Shown: one piece after another, positions 1 through 8,819 of the stretch
Numbering within the stretch: position 1 is the stretch's first letter
How the letters are laid out: the number at the start of each line of letters is the position of its first letter
Source of the DNA: a virus
Length of the DNA: 36,197 nt
Virus record (IMG/VR): IMGVR_UViG_3300043469_001328
Location: 1 to 36,197 of that record
Direction: 5' to 3' (one strand)
Position numbers and translations under genes: made by a program
Notes under the pieces: model-generated
The model's input: the letters and a program-made list of their open reading frames with translations, nothing else
Database searches by the model: none
What the model was told of the DNA's origin: nothing

Positions 1-8
1 CCAAACAT

Positions 9-1541
9 ATGAAAAAAATAGAACAAAAAATTAAAGAGTTAGAAACAGTAATCCTTGGAAATCACGTATTAAAGGAACAAAGATTGTTAATAACAGAAAT
101 GAAGAAAATTGGAATAGAAAAACTTCCTTATTCTTACTCAGCCTTGAAACAATTCATCGACCCCGAAACGATGGAATTTCACTACAACAAACATTACAAG
201 GGATACGTGGATAAATTGAATGATGCTCTTTCAAAGAAAAAATACGGGGATTTAGAGTTAATTCAAATAATTAAAACAATTGATAGATTTGACAAGACAA
301 TTCGAAATAATGCCGGAGGTGCCTTCAACCACGCGTTGTTTTGGAATATGTTATCACCAAAACCAATAAAACTTAAAGGTGAACTTTATAACAAGATTAT
401 TAAACAATATGGTAGTTTTCCAACATTCAAAAAAGAATTTGAAAAAATTGCTAAAGAACGTTTTGGTTCAGGATGGGTATGGTTAATAATTACCTCAAAA
501 AATACTTTAAAAATAATGTCTACCCCTAATCAAGATAACCCATTAATGAATGTTATTGAAGGTGGTGGGTTTCCAATCTTAGGATTAGATTTATGGGAAC
601 ACGCGTATTATCTTAAGTATAGAAACAAACGAGATGAATATATTGCAAATTTTTGGAAAGTTGTAAATTGGGATTTTGTTTCTAAATTATATGACATGAA
701 AGTTGAAACAAAACTTCTTGAGACAAATAAAATGAAAGAGATACTAAGTGAAGGAAAATCAGAAATGTGTTCATCATCTGAAAATGAATTTTATAGAACT
801 TTATTCAATACTAATCAAGATGTTAAATGGATTTACATGAATGGTATAAATAAAATAATGAGAGATGTATTTTCTGAAAATTTTGTAGAAAATCCGGGTA
901 ATAACCAGATGTCAGGTGTTTATGAGTTAGAAGGACCGGGTCGGTCAGTAATCAATAAATTAAACACAAATTACACATCATTCTGTATTTTATTAAATGA
1001 TGTAAATCAAGTTATTAAAAAATTAACAAAAAAACCACCAATTGATTTTAGAAATAAGAACACAGAAGAACAAAAGAAAGAGGCTTCAAGATTTATTTCG
1101 GCAATTAATCATTATAAATTTCAAATATTTAATCGAGAAAGTTCAACATTTCAAAACCTATTAAGAGTTTTAATTGAAAAGAACGCCGCAGGTTCAAAAC
1201 GTGAAGAAATAACTGCGTCAATATTAAGAAGATATTTTGGTAAAGATGTTAAAATTGAAATCGTTGGAGAACTTGGAAGTAAAAAAGATGCTATTAGTGG
1301 TGTTGATTTAGAGATAACCAAAGATGGTGTAACCAAAACCGCACAAGTTAAACCTTTCCGAGAAAAAAAGATAACAGATGATGGTATCTTACTTGAAGGA
1401 ACCGCAAGTGTTAAGATTTATAAAACCGATTTAATGATTTTTCAAAAAGGGAAAAATGTTTTAGTTTTTGATAAAAAACCAATAATAGTTAATGGTAATT
1501 TCCTTTTTCCATTAGACTCATTATTATATGATATACAATAA
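9..1541 (+). CDS. Mn-type superoxide dismutase fused to a PD-(D/E)XK-like C-terminal domain
   Basis: Residues about 37-230 form a complete Fe/Mn superoxide dismutase, which converts superoxide to peroxide and oxygen. All four metal ligands are visible: H58 (FHYNKHYKGYV), H108 (NAGGAFNHALFW), D194 and H198 (DLWEHAYY). NNAGGAFNH and STPNQDNPLM carry the Gly/Gln pattern of Mn enzymes rather than the SodB pattern. About 280 further residues follow, which is not normal for a family of about 200 residues. This tail is unrelated to the dismutase and holds GVDLEI (D433, E435) followed by TAQVKP (Q446, K448) after a helix containing E399/E400. That is the layout of a PD-(D/E)XK nuclease core, though this part is inference. 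The start is at the window edge and the frame is open upstream, so the true start could lie further left. The next gene is a probable virion protein. Confidence 0.9.
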   Translation: MKKIEQKIKELETVILGNHVLKEQRLLITEMKKIGIEKLPYSYSALKQFIDPETMEFHYNKHYKGYVDKLNDALSKKKYGDLELIQIIKTIDRFDKTIRNNAGGAFNHALFWNMLSPKPIKLKGELYNKIIKQYGSFPTFKKEFEKIAKERFGSGWVWLIITSKNTLKIMSTPNQDNPLMNVIEGGGFPILGLDLWEHAYYLKYRNKRDEYIANFWKVVNWDFVSKLYDMKVETKLLETNKMKEILSEGKSEMCSSSENEFYRTLFNTNQDVKWIYMNGINKIMRDVFSENFVENPGNNQMSGVYELEGPGRSVINKLNTNYTSFCILLNDVNQVIKKLTKKPPIDFRNKNTEEQKKEASRFISAINHYKFQIFNRESSTFQNLLRVLIEKNAAGSKREEITASILRRYFGKDVKIEIVGELGSKKDAISGVDLEITKDGVTKTAQVKPFREKKITDDGILLEGTASVKIYKTDLMIFQKGKNVLVFDKKPIIVNGNFLFPLDSLLYDIQ

Positions 1542-1553
1542 CGTTTAACAATA

Positions 1554-1560
1554 TATTTAT
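1554..1560 (+). promoter_or_regulatory. RTATTTAT element before the neck-like gene
   Basis: TATTTAT, preceded by A, lies exactly 4 bases before the ATG at 1565 (TATTTAT-AGTT-ATG). The same element with 4-base spacing occurs before the genes starting at 6261 and 21508 on the - strand. A promoter role (late-promoter-like -10 box) is inferred from recurrence only. Confidence 0.4.
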
Positions 1561-1564
1561 AGTT

Positions 1565-2692
1565 ATGGCAGTTATACCGGAACCAGAAAGAAGTAAAATT
1601 TATACGAGAGTCAAACATCAATTAGGGGCGCCACTTAGAAGTGTGGAACTTGAAGATGAAATGATGGACTCGTTAATGGAATTATCTATAGGTGACTATG
1701 AAGAATATGTTCTTCAATGGTTAATAGATAGTCAATGGGTTAATTTAGTTAACCTAAACATGAATGAGAAATCAGTTGCGAAAGCGTTGATTACTCGAAC
1801 AATGGATTTTGAACAACAATTTAGTTATTCATATTCAAAAATTGTAGGTCTTCAAACAGAAGGTCCATGGGTTTTGAAAAAAGATTATTTCATCTTAAGT
1901 GCAAATACTCAAACATACGAAATCCCTGCAGGTCGTGAGGTTAATGAATTATTATGGTTTAGTGATAGACCATGGAATGCATTTGGATTAGGGGCTTCTG
2001 CCGGTGGGTTTGGTGCTGGTTTGGGTCTTGGTGCTAGTGAAGCAGGATTCGCTCAAATGGGAAATCAAGGTTCTTACTTTATGATGTCAGGTTTTGATTA
2101 TCTAATAAGAATGCAAGAGGCAAATGTCTTGAGTAGAATTTTAGGTGGTTCACTTACATATAGAATCACCGGATTACCTGATGGTAAGAAAAATATCCAT
2201 TTATACAATACACCGGGAGGAAGATTTAATTGGAATAACATTAACGGTTATGTGGGTAAAGCAGTGTGGTATTGGTATTATGATGTATCACCTGATAATA
2301 GAGCGGATTGTTTAAAAAATAATCCTGACGTTATTAAATTACCTTCGGATGTTCCAATGGATAATTTATCTTGGGAAGATTTAAACATACCGGGTCAACA
2401 ATGGGTTAGAAGATGGTTCACAGCATATTGTAAAGAAACGTTGGCAAGAGTTAGAGGAAAATATAGTGGTAATCTTAAAACTCCGGATAGTGAATTAACT
2501 ATGGATTATCAATCATTATCAACTGAGGCTAAAGACGAGAAATCTAAATTACTCGAAGAACTTACAGGAGCGGAAGGATGGTTAACAAGATTAAGACCAG
2601 AAAAAGTGATGGAACGAGAGGCGTTAATTGCAGAAAACTTAAACAAACAAATGAAATTTAGAGCAATGCCTCGACAAATATACGTAATATAA
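1565..2692 (+). CDS. probable virion structural protein, possibly T4 gp13-like neck protein
   Basis: A 375-residue soluble protein with no signal peptide or membrane segment. The N-terminal third is helical and acidic. It is followed by a beta-rich part containing GPWVLKKDYFILS and a GREVNELLWFSD stretch, a Gly/Ala-rich insertion at residues about 138-160, and an aromatic VWYWYYD segment near residue 240. The C-terminal quarter is helical and charged. The pattern resembles neck/head-completion proteins of T4-like phages from environmental sequences; this is a recollection of family style, not a search result. It is somewhat longer than T4 gp13 (309 residues). ATG at 1565 is the first start after the upstream stop. 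The next gene begins one base after its stop, so the two are probably cotranscribed up to the terminator at 3035-3058. Confidence 0.6.
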   Translation: MAVIPEPERSKIYTRVKHQLGAPLRSVELEDEMMDSLMELSIGDYEEYVLQWLIDSQWVNLVNLNMNEKSVAKALITRTMDFEQQFSYSYSKIVGLQTEGPWVLKKDYFILSANTQTYEIPAGREVNELLWFSDRPWNAFGLGASAGGFGAGLGLGASEAGFAQMGNQGSYFMMSGFDYLIRMQEANVLSRILGGSLTYRITGLPDGKKNIHLYNTPGGRFNWNNINGYVGKAVWYWYYDVSPDNRADCLKNNPDVIKLPSDVPMDNLSWEDLNIPGQQWVRRWFTAYCKETLARVRGKYSGNLKTPDSELTMDYQSLSTEAKDEKSKLLEELTGAEGWLTRLRPEKVMEREALIAENLNKQMKFRAMPRQIYVI

Positions 2693-2693
2693 T

Positions 2694-3029
2694 ATGGCAA
2701 TAATTAAATCAATACCGTCAAGAAAAATAATAAATGGACTTACCATAGATTCTTCAGAAATTTCTGTAGTATCTGAATTAGATTACAGAACTAATGGAGA
2801 AAGTTGTATTATTGTTAGAGGAGTATCACAATCTGTAATTACATTAGATTCAAGAACAACTGACCACGTTGTTATTAAATCAATGACTAAAGTCACGATT
2901 AAACCTGACACTGGAAAAATAGATGAAGATTACGATGAATTAGTTGCCGACCAATACGCTTGTATTGAATTCAGATTTGTTGGTGGTAATTGGTATATTC
3001 TATCATCCGATGGTTTAAAACAATCATAA
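2694..3029 (+). CDS. small phage structural protein, hypothetical
   Basis: A 111-residue beta-rich protein. The C-terminal half contains VTIKPDTGKIDEDYDEL and ends with WYILSSDGLKQS. This Pro-Asp-x-G-x-I-D...W-x-I-x-S-S-D-G arrangement recurs in short phage virion proteins and at the ends of tail or fibre proteins, where it forms a small beta structure; the assignment comes from pattern memory. ATG at 2694 follows the previous stop by one base (TAATATGG), and a strong bidirectional terminator follows its own stop. It is likely made together with the upstream neck-like protein. The exact virion position is unknown. Confidence 0.65.
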   Translation: MAIIKSIPSRKIINGLTIDSSEISVVSELDYRTNGESCIIVRGVSQSVITLDSRTTDHVVIKSMTKVTIKPDTGKIDEDYDELVADQYACIEFRFVGGNWYILSSDGLKQS

Positions 3030-3034
3030 AAAAC

Positions 3035-3058
3035 AAAAGTGGTCCTAAGACCACTTTT
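3035..3058. terminator. bidirectional intrinsic terminator between convergent genes
   Basis: A perfect 10-bp stem, AAAAGTGGTC (3035-3044) and GACCACTTTT (3049-3058), with a CTAA loop and T-tracts on both strands. It sits exactly between the stop of the + strand gene at 3029 and the stop of the - strand polymerase gene at 3060, so it can serve both directions. Confidence 0.92.
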
Positions 3059-3059
3059 T

Positions 3060-5786
3060 TTATGCCATTACTCCTAATTTTTCTTCCCAACCTTCTTCGG
3101 CTAAGTCATACATATAATCAGGAGATAAACCTCTTTTTTCCCAATATTTTAATTCTTGTTCAGTAACATCAAGAACATCTTCTTGTAATCTATCTTGAGA
3201 CCCTTCATCCAATGGATGTCCGTTTATCAACTCACATTGTGATTTGGTAAATATCCCTCTCTTTTCAGGTTCATTCACTAATAGATTATTTCTGACCTCA
3301 TCTTGAAATACTACCATAAGTGGTTGTAATTTTTTATTAAAAGTTGTTACCGCTCTTGCAACATTATAATCACCTTTTAAGTCCGGGTTATCATCTAATA
3401 TGTTTTTATCTAACATATAACAATTTAATTGTAATCCATCACCTTTTTTCTGTACATCACCGTGAGACGCTCTTAACCCATTATTAACATACATAATCAC
3501 ATCACCCAAATTAACTTTTAAGTTTTCTTGTAATGCCAATTCCATATGTGCCATTCGAGACATACTATTACCGGCTTTAGTTTTAGTTGATAATCGTTTC
3601 TTATAATCATCTAATGATAATTTAACTCTAGCTCTCTGAGCAATTTTACTTAAAGATATTTCTTTATCGTAAATCTTTTGTAGGTATTCGTAATAATATT
3701 CAACAAATCCTTGACCATCACCCTGAAGTAATAATTTAATCCCTTTGTCTAAAAACTCCTCAATGTACAGTGGTAGTTTTTTAGATTTAATTGAGTTACC
3801 GGTAAGTTTTATTTTACCTTTAGAATCCATAACCGCATAATTCTTACGAGCTAAGTTAATAGTTGAGGGCCAAACACCATCAGTATCAAGTGCCATCTCA
3901 CCTCTCATAAAAACATCATTATACTCCGCAACATCCGCCTCAGGTCCATAATATTCTTTACCCTCTTTAACCTTCCAATTCAATCCACGACCAACATAAA
4001 CTCTATTATTCGCTTCGTCCGGTGTGGAGAAGTTAACACCATCCGTATCCATTACTAATGGGGTATACCCTTTTGACATAAAGAATTTAATCATTTGACG
4101 AAGATATTGTCTTCCAGTACAAGTAATTTGTTCCCCCATATACATATCACCCCAAGCATATACTTGTGGTGCCGATAATGCACCAAACATCGAGTTAATG
4201 AAAATCTTAATCGGTAATTGTTTATTACCATATGATTCTGATTTTGCTCTGTCTGTTTCGTAAAACTCCTCAGCCAATTGTTTGTATTTGATACGAGTAT
4301 TACGAAAGTAAGTTAACATACCTTTCATTGCTCCTGTTACATCACAATCAGGAAATACATCGTGTACCAACTGAATTGAGGGGTATAGGGAACTAAAATC
4401 GAGTTTTAGGACATTCTTACTATAACCAACTTTTAATAGTCTTGAAAGACCTCCTACGAAGTCAGTCTTAGATTCTTTTGCAGGTATTGCAATTCCATGT
4501 TTATAAGACCAAGCTAACATTAACATTTTCCATAATGTTGCGGTACCCATAGTTGAAACCCTTTCATATGTTGTTGGAATCATTGCCGCCAACAAGAATG
4601 AACCTTGGTTGAACTCTTGGTCAACCTTAAGGGTTTCATCTAAGTCATCGTCAAGATACCTCTCAACTAATTTATCTCCTGTAGTTTTTTCATAAGTGTC
4701 AGTTCTTCTCCCACAAATTTCATCAATTTTAGAATCAACACCAACTTTCTTGTAGTTACCGTTAGTTTTGTTTAACCAAAAATCTTCTTTGTTTGCATAA
4801 AATGGACCAATATCCAAGTGGTCAATATAAACACGACTTGGAGATTCCGCATTAATATACTTGGTAATGTATTTCAAACCAGCCGCTTTAATACTTGAGT
4901 TGATTGCTTGAGCTCTACGAACCGCATGAATAATGTCAATTACATTATACCCCCAAATAGAAGTTTGAGTATAAGTCTCAACCTCATTTGCCAATTTTAA
5001 CATACCATCTTTACGAGTATATGAATGATTAGGGTTTAATGATTTACAAACTTTCTTTAAATCAATCCCTAATATCTTACTTCTCTCAAATATCCAATGC
5101 CAGTCGAAGTTTGCTGAATTATACCCACCAATAATAGATGGTTTAAGTTCGTTGATTACTTTGAAGAATTCAATGATTGCACCTTTTTCTTCATTCTCAT
5201 CAGTACATTCGATTACTCTATGGTAACCTTTATTGGTTTTAATTCCAATCATGAAGATACGACCGTCCTTAGGTTCAAGTGCGGTCGTCTCCAAGTCATA
5301 TACCATTCGAGTAACCTCGTTATAGTTTTCAAACCCTTTAAATAATCTCTTTTCTTTGGATACAAGGTATTGTTCCACCGGAGATAGAAGTGTTATCTTA
5401 TCCTTAGCTTTGTCACCCCATGGGTCACATCCACCATCCCTAAAGAATTGGATAAGTTCTCGGTACCCTTTCATAGACTTAACCATAAAGGTCAAACCTT
5501 TTTCAAGACGTTCGTTCCCATGAGTTTCCAATTTTTCAATTAGAATTCCATACTTGGTCATCGCCTCTTTCTGAGCGGCTTTCGAGTCGTTATAAAATTT
5601 TAGATTTTTTAAATCACCTACCCAAGCGAACGGGGTAAAAGTGTCTTTACGGATTTCTTTCCCTTTTCCGGGAATCTCCTTAATTTTGTAGATACAGTTG
5701 TCTCGGTAATCATACTCGATGGCAACTATAAATTCTTCCGGGTCATTCCCATGTAGGAATTCCTCAATTTCTTCACTGTTAATCAT
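3060..5786 (-). CDS. 43: family B DNA polymerase with 3'-5' proofreading (T4 gp43-like)
   Basis: Replicative DNA polymerase of 908 residues, close to T4 gp43 (898). Exonuclease motifs: Exo I MVYDLETTAL (D164, E166), Exo II GGYNSANFDWHW (N223, D228) and Exo III YLDDDLDETL (Y377, D381). Polymerase motif A is LDFSSLYPSI (D463), motif B is KQLPIKIFINSMFG (N531) and motif C is VMDTDGVNF (D580, D582). All catalytic residues are present and the gene is uninterrupted. The C-terminus is acidic and could bind a sliding clamp, though no firm clamp peptide was identified. ATG at 5786 is used, without a Shine-Dalgarno sequence. The 97-base leader carries an RTATTTAT element and a 9-codon mini-ORF. Its stop abuts the terminator at 3035-3058. 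Confidence 0.98.
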   Translation of the reverse strand: MINSEEIEEFLHGNDPEEFIVAIEYDYRDNCIYKIKEIPGKGKEIRKDTFTPFAWVGDLKNLKFYNDSKAAQKEAMTKYGILIEKLETHGNERLEKGLTFMVKSMKGYRELIQFFRDGGCDPWGDKAKDKITLLSPVEQYLVSKEKRLFKGFENYNEVTRMVYDLETTALEPKDGRIFMIGIKTNKGYHRVIECTDENEEKGAIIEFFKVINELKPSIIGGYNSANFDWHWIFERSKILGIDLKKVCKSLNPNHSYTRKDGMLKLANEVETYTQTSIWGYNVIDIIHAVRRAQAINSSIKAAGLKYITKYINAESPSRVYIDHLDIGPFYANKEDFWLNKTNGNYKKVGVDSKIDEICGRRTDTYEKTTGDKLVERYLDDDLDETLKVDQEFNQGSFLLAAMIPTTYERVSTMGTATLWKMLMLAWSYKHGIAIPAKESKTDFVGGLSRLLKVGYSKNVLKLDFSSLYPSIQLVHDVFPDCDVTGAMKGMLTYFRNTRIKYKQLAEEFYETDRAKSESYGNKQLPIKIFINSMFGALSAPQVYAWGDMYMGEQITCTGRQYLRQMIKFFMSKGYTPLVMDTDGVNFSTPDEANNRVYVGRGLNWKVKEGKEYYGPEADVAEYNDVFMRGEMALDTDGVWPSTINLARKNYAVMDSKGKIKLTGNSIKSKKLPLYIEEFLDKGIKLLLQGDGQGFVEYYYEYLQKIYDKEISLSKIAQRARVKLSLDDYKKRLSTKTKAGNSMSRMAHMELALQENLKVNLGDVIMYVNNGLRASHGDVQKKGDGLQLNCYMLDKNILDDNPDLKGDYNVARAVTTFNKKLQPLMVVFQDEVRNNLLVNEPEKRGIFTKSQCELINGHPLDEGSQDRLQEDVLDVTEQELKYWEKRGLSPDYMYDLAEEGWEEKLGVMA

Positions 5787-5816
5787 ATGTTTTATTTAGG
5801 AGTGGTTTATTGGCAA

Positions 5817-5846
5817 TCACTTAGTTGTGAAGTTTACCTTACTCAT
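5817..5846 (-). other. 9-codon mini-ORF in the polymerase leader
   Basis: ATG at 5846 opens MSKVNFTTK and stops with TGA at 5817-5819, 30 bases before the polymerase ATG. It lies 5 bases downstream of an RTATTTAT element, the same layout as true gene starts in this window. It could be a leader peptide acting on polymerase translation, or the remnant of an earlier start. A chance ORF of this size is quite possible. Confidence 0.3.
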
Positions 5847-5851
5847 CGTAA

Positions 5852-5858
5852 ATAAATA
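5852..5858 (-). promoter_or_regulatory. RTATTTAT element in the polymerase leader
   Basis: On the - strand the sequence reads TTATATTTATTTACGATG, with TATTTAT 5 bases before the mini-ORF ATG and 65 bases before the polymerase ATG. It belongs to the recurrent element seen before several unit heads in the window. Confidence 0.35.
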
Positions 5859-5883
5859 TAATTAAATTAAATCAAGAATCAAA

Positions 5884-6261
5884 TTAACAACAAGCAGTTT
5901 CTGAAATAAAACTTGGTTGGACATTAATATAAAGTTCTTCTCTAATTGGAAGAATTAAATTACCTTCGTCATTCTTAATTAAGAATTGACCCTCATATCT
6001 ACCCGGAGTGTTGGTATCTCTTGAGGTAAATTTAAAATAGATATAATATTCAGGGTCGGCACCGTCAGGTAAGATTAAATTAACAATTTGAGCGGGAGCG
6101 GATACTATTTTAGGAATACCCGTCTCCACGTCAATCATTGTAAAAAATATTGTAGATACCTCTAAATCTTGCATAAGTTGTTGGTATCCGGCTCTACCGT
6201 CTTTAACAACTTGCATTTTCAATACAGGTAATGTTGCGTTTTGTTTGATATAAAATTCCAT
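5884..6261 (-). CDS. small beta-rich phage protein, possibly BppU_N-like baseplate or tail accessory
   Basis: A 125-residue protein with alternating hydrophobic strands throughout. Notable segments are FYIKQNATLPVLKMQVV, YYIYFKFTSRDTNTPGRY and LILPIREELYINVQP. The order 'strand, polar loop, G-x-Y-x-G-x-F-x-I, then L-I-P-I-R-E-E-L-Y' resembles the Ig-like N-terminal domain of phage upper-baseplate proteins; this is a low-certainty family guess. It ends with two cysteines. The gene has its own RTATTTAT element 4 bases before the ATG, although the glycosyltransferase upstream ends only 16 bases away. This suggests it is expressed separately from the glycan cluster, as a virion gene would be. Confidence 0.6.
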   Translation of the reverse strand: MEFYIKQNATLPVLKMQVVKDGRAGYQQLMQDLEVSTIFFTMIDVETGIPKIVSAPAQIVNLILPDGADPEYYIYFKFTSRDTNTPGRYEGQFLIKNDEGNLILPIREELYINVQPSFISETACC

Positions 6262-6265
6262 AACA

Positions 6266-6272
6266 ATAAATA
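6266..6272 (-). promoter_or_regulatory. RTATTTAT element before the 125-residue protein
   Basis: The - strand reads GATATATTTATTGTTATG: TATTTAT sits exactly 4 bases from the start codon at 6261, as at 1554-1560 and 21513-21519. It partly fills a 16-base gap after a glycosyltransferase stop. Confidence 0.4.
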
Positions 6273-6277
6273 TATCG

Positions 6278-7951
6278 TTATGACTCTTTACGTAACTCTC
6301 CTCCGTAATGTTCGAATCTATCGTGTTCAGTTGGTGTTAAAAGTAATAAACCTGATGATAATTCTCCTTTTTTGGCCAATTGATACATATGACTCATCCA
6401 TGTTTGTTCAAATGGGTGTGCCCATGTTGTGTCCAAAAACATTTTTTTATTTCCCGGTCTACTAACAATTTGAGGCCAGTTACAATAATAAACTTCACCC
6501 GAGCCATATGGTAAACCTTTGTGAGATAAAATTGATGAGAATTTAGTTTTTGGAGCATTAGGGTCTAATCCAAGATGAGGTAATGTTGGTTTTTCAGGCC
6601 AAAATTCTTCTCTAACTGATTGAGGTACGTTATACCAAGACCATTGAGTTCCGTTATCCCCATAAAACTCTGAATAATTAAGTTTTAAGAAGTCAAAATT
6701 TTCTTTCTGAATAATCTCTAATGACTTGGTGTATAAATTTGGAACATATCTATTAAAACCATTTCGGCAAACAGAACCTTCATTAGGGAAGAAAAACATA
6801 TCATCTTCAAAAAATAAATAATAATCTAAATCGGTTGTTTCAAAATGTTCGGCAATCCATTGTCTACCACCACAAATCCCAAGATTTTCTTTTTTTATGT
6901 GTTCAAACCCATGTTCTTCACATAGTTTCAAGTATTCCTCAGTCGTTGATAAATCAGTAGAATTATCCAACAAATACTTTTTAGTTTTTATTAAATAATC
7001 ATTATCATATGATTCAAATGATTTGATTAAAGTTCTAAATTGATTTGGACTATTAAATGTTAACACATAAAGACCAACTTTATTTGTATCTAAATTATTT
7101 ACCACACTAACTTTAGATTCATTTTTCGGAATTAATGTATCGTTTTTTAAATCCTCAAAAAATTTACCAACCAATCCATTAGAATCTATCTCAAAATAAT
7201 TAATCAAGTCTGAATGTTTATATGACATTATACTAAAGATTGATTCTTCAGTTCCCATATAACCTTCTCCAAGAGTTGATTTTAATAACCCATAATAAAT
7301 CGAATTAATATCCGCAATACTGTCTTTAGGTCCACCAAAAAATCCTCCTCGGGAAACTTTAGTAACTTTAGAACCTGCAATAGAATTTAACTTATCATAA
7401 TTAAATCCATGTATTTCTGTTTCCGCATCATAAGGAAAACTAATAAACGAAAATTTTGATATGTATTTCGATAACTTATCAAGAACATTATCGTGAGTAA
7501 AATACCCCGGATGAACAGTGTTTGTTAAACCACCGTCAATCCAAAACATATATTTAGAATCAAACTTATCAAATATTTTGGCGTCGTGTAAAAGAAACAC
7601 TTTTGACATAACCAATGGATTATAGTTTTCTAATTTTGCTTGAGTTGATTGTTCTAACCAACCCACTTGATTATACCAATTAGGGTTATTTCGTATGCCT
7701 TGGATAAGTGGGTTAAATTCTGAGTTAGAGAACCACTCTAAAGGTCTTTCAATAAATTGGGTGTTTGATTCATTCCTTTTTGTAAAAACAAATTCTCGAA
7801 GACTTTCATCCCCGAAAATTATCATATTTTCTTGAACATCTAATAGTTGTTCAAATTTATCCAAATAATGTTGGTAAGACCTTGACCACCCTTCGGTCAA
7901 ATCACTACGACCAATATCCCAAATACCGGTAACTAATGTAATATTACTCAT
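6278..7951 (-). CDS. two-domain glycosyltransferase: HtrL/YibB-like plus GT2-like
   Basis: A 557-residue soluble protein with two GT-A-type halves. Residues 1-270 resemble the HtrL/YibB family: the FWIDGGLTNT motif (137-145) stands in for the usual DxD site, and RGGFFGGPKD (201-210) and GTEESIFS (233-240) follow. From about residue 291 a second domain opens with KVGLYVLTFNSPNQFRTLI, the classic GT2 start, with an acidic EDD motif at 382-384 (YLFFEDDMFFF). The presumed role is transfer of two sugars, or transfer plus acceptor recognition, in a surface or virion glycan. Donor and acceptor cannot be read from the sequence. It overlaps the upstream gene by 8 bases (ATGAGTAA), which implies translational coupling. 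It is the last gene of the glycan cluster in transcription order. Confidence 0.82.
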   Translation of the reverse strand: MSNITLVTGIWDIGRSDLTEGWSRSYQHYLDKFEQLLDVQENMIIFGDESLREFVFTKRNESNTQFIERPLEWFSNSEFNPLIQGIRNNPNWYNQVGWLEQSTQAKLENYNPLVMSKVFLLHDAKIFDKFDSKYMFWIDGGLTNTVHPGYFTHDNVLDKLSKYISKFSFISFPYDAETEIHGFNYDKLNSIAGSKVTKVSRGGFFGGPKDSIADINSIYYGLLKSTLGEGYMGTEESIFSIMSYKHSDLINYFEIDSNGLVGKFFEDLKNDTLIPKNESKVSVVNNLDTNKVGLYVLTFNSPNQFRTLIKSFESYDNDYLIKTKKYLLDNSTDLSTTEEYLKLCEEHGFEHIKKENLGICGGRQWIAEHFETTDLDYYLFFEDDMFFFPNEGSVCRNGFNRYVPNLYTKSLEIIQKENFDFLKLNYSEFYGDNGTQWSWYNVPQSVREEFWPEKPTLPHLGLDPNAPKTKFSSILSHKGLPYGSGEVYYCNWPQIVSRPGNKKMFLDTTWAHPFEQTWMSHMYQLAKKGELSSGLLLLTPTEHDRFEHYGGELRKES

Positions 7952-8819
7952 TTATATTATTTAATTCTGTTAACATTTTATAAAAACTTTTGTTTTTTTG
8001 AAAAAATTCTTCACTTCCTTCTTTAAAATTATCGTGGTGCCACCAAATATCGAAGTTTAAAGTCTTAAACCATTCTTTATGATTTTGGTACATTAATGAC
8101 ATATAATGTTCCTCATAAAACAATCTTTTTTGTTCCGGTAAAATCAATTTAACATAGTCATCAAATTGTTTAACTACCTTATCCCACAACTCTGTTTTAC
8201 CCCCAAAAAATCCGCCAATGACATGAACACTGTTGTCGTATGTTGTATAGTATTTAGGGTCCACAGTACCTTCCCAATAATTTCTTGAATTTTCTTTTGC
8301 CACCATTACAAACTTATTGTCGGAATATTCAATTAAATTATTTAAAAAATTATCATTAAATAATGATGATTCATAGTAAAATCTATGACCTTGTCCTGAC
8401 AAGTATTTATTTGGTATTAAGCCTGTATGAGATAAACCAGCATCGAACCAAAAATAATAATCATAACTTTTATCCTCATTCTTAAACCAAGAAAATTTAG
8501 AGTATTGAATTTCGTAACATCTATCAGATGTTTTAATACCTTCAACATCTTTAACACTATTAATCAACTCTTGATATTCATTTTGTGATAAATCAAATAA
8601 AACAAATTTTAATCTATCTTCAGAAATTTCATGATTTTTATAAAAAAACTCTTTTAAGTCTTCTAATTCTCTTTCAGAGGTGTAACAGATAAAATCTGCT
8701 TGGGTCATTTTTAATAAAGACAATAAACTAAAACGATAGTGGTCTTTTCTCCCTGGCCTTCCACCAAGCTCAGAACCGTAAAGGTCTGAATAAATACTTG
8801 TTATAATCTTAACTCTCAT
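7944..8819 (-). CDS. HtrL/YibB-like glycosyltransferase
   Basis: A 291-residue protein related in layout to the N-terminal half of its downstream neighbour. It has an opening beta strand (MRVKIITSIYSDLYG), a central YFWFDAGLSHTG motif equivalent to WIDGG, then VIGGFFGGKTELWD and YEEHYMSLMY. These are hallmarks of the HtrL/YibB family, found in bacterial LPS clusters and assigned a GT-A-like fold. The sugar donor is unknown. It overlaps the genes on both sides, by 11 bases upstream and 8 bases downstream, so it belongs to a tightly coupled operon. Tandem copies of this family suggest duplication within the cluster. Confidence 0.8.
   Translation of the reverse strand: MRVKIITSIYSDLYGSELGGRPGRKDHYRFSLLSLLKMTQADFICYTSERELEDLKEFFYKNHEISEDRLKFVLFDLSQNEYQELINSVKDVEGIKTSDRCYEIQYSKFSWFKNEDKSYDYYFWFDAGLSHTGLIPNKYLSGQGHRFYYESSLFNDNFLNNLIEYSDNKFVMVAKENSRNYWEGTVDPKYYTTYDNSVHVIGGFFGGKTELWDKVVKQFDDYVKLILPEQKRLFYEEHYMSLMYQNHKEWFKTLNFDIWWHHDNFKEGSEEFFQKNKSFYKMLTELNNINE

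Noticed and set aside
5820-5835. T4-style operator hairpin for polymerase autoregulation
   Set aside because: Only a 4-bp ACTT/AAGT stem can be drawn, far from the start codon; too weak to claim.
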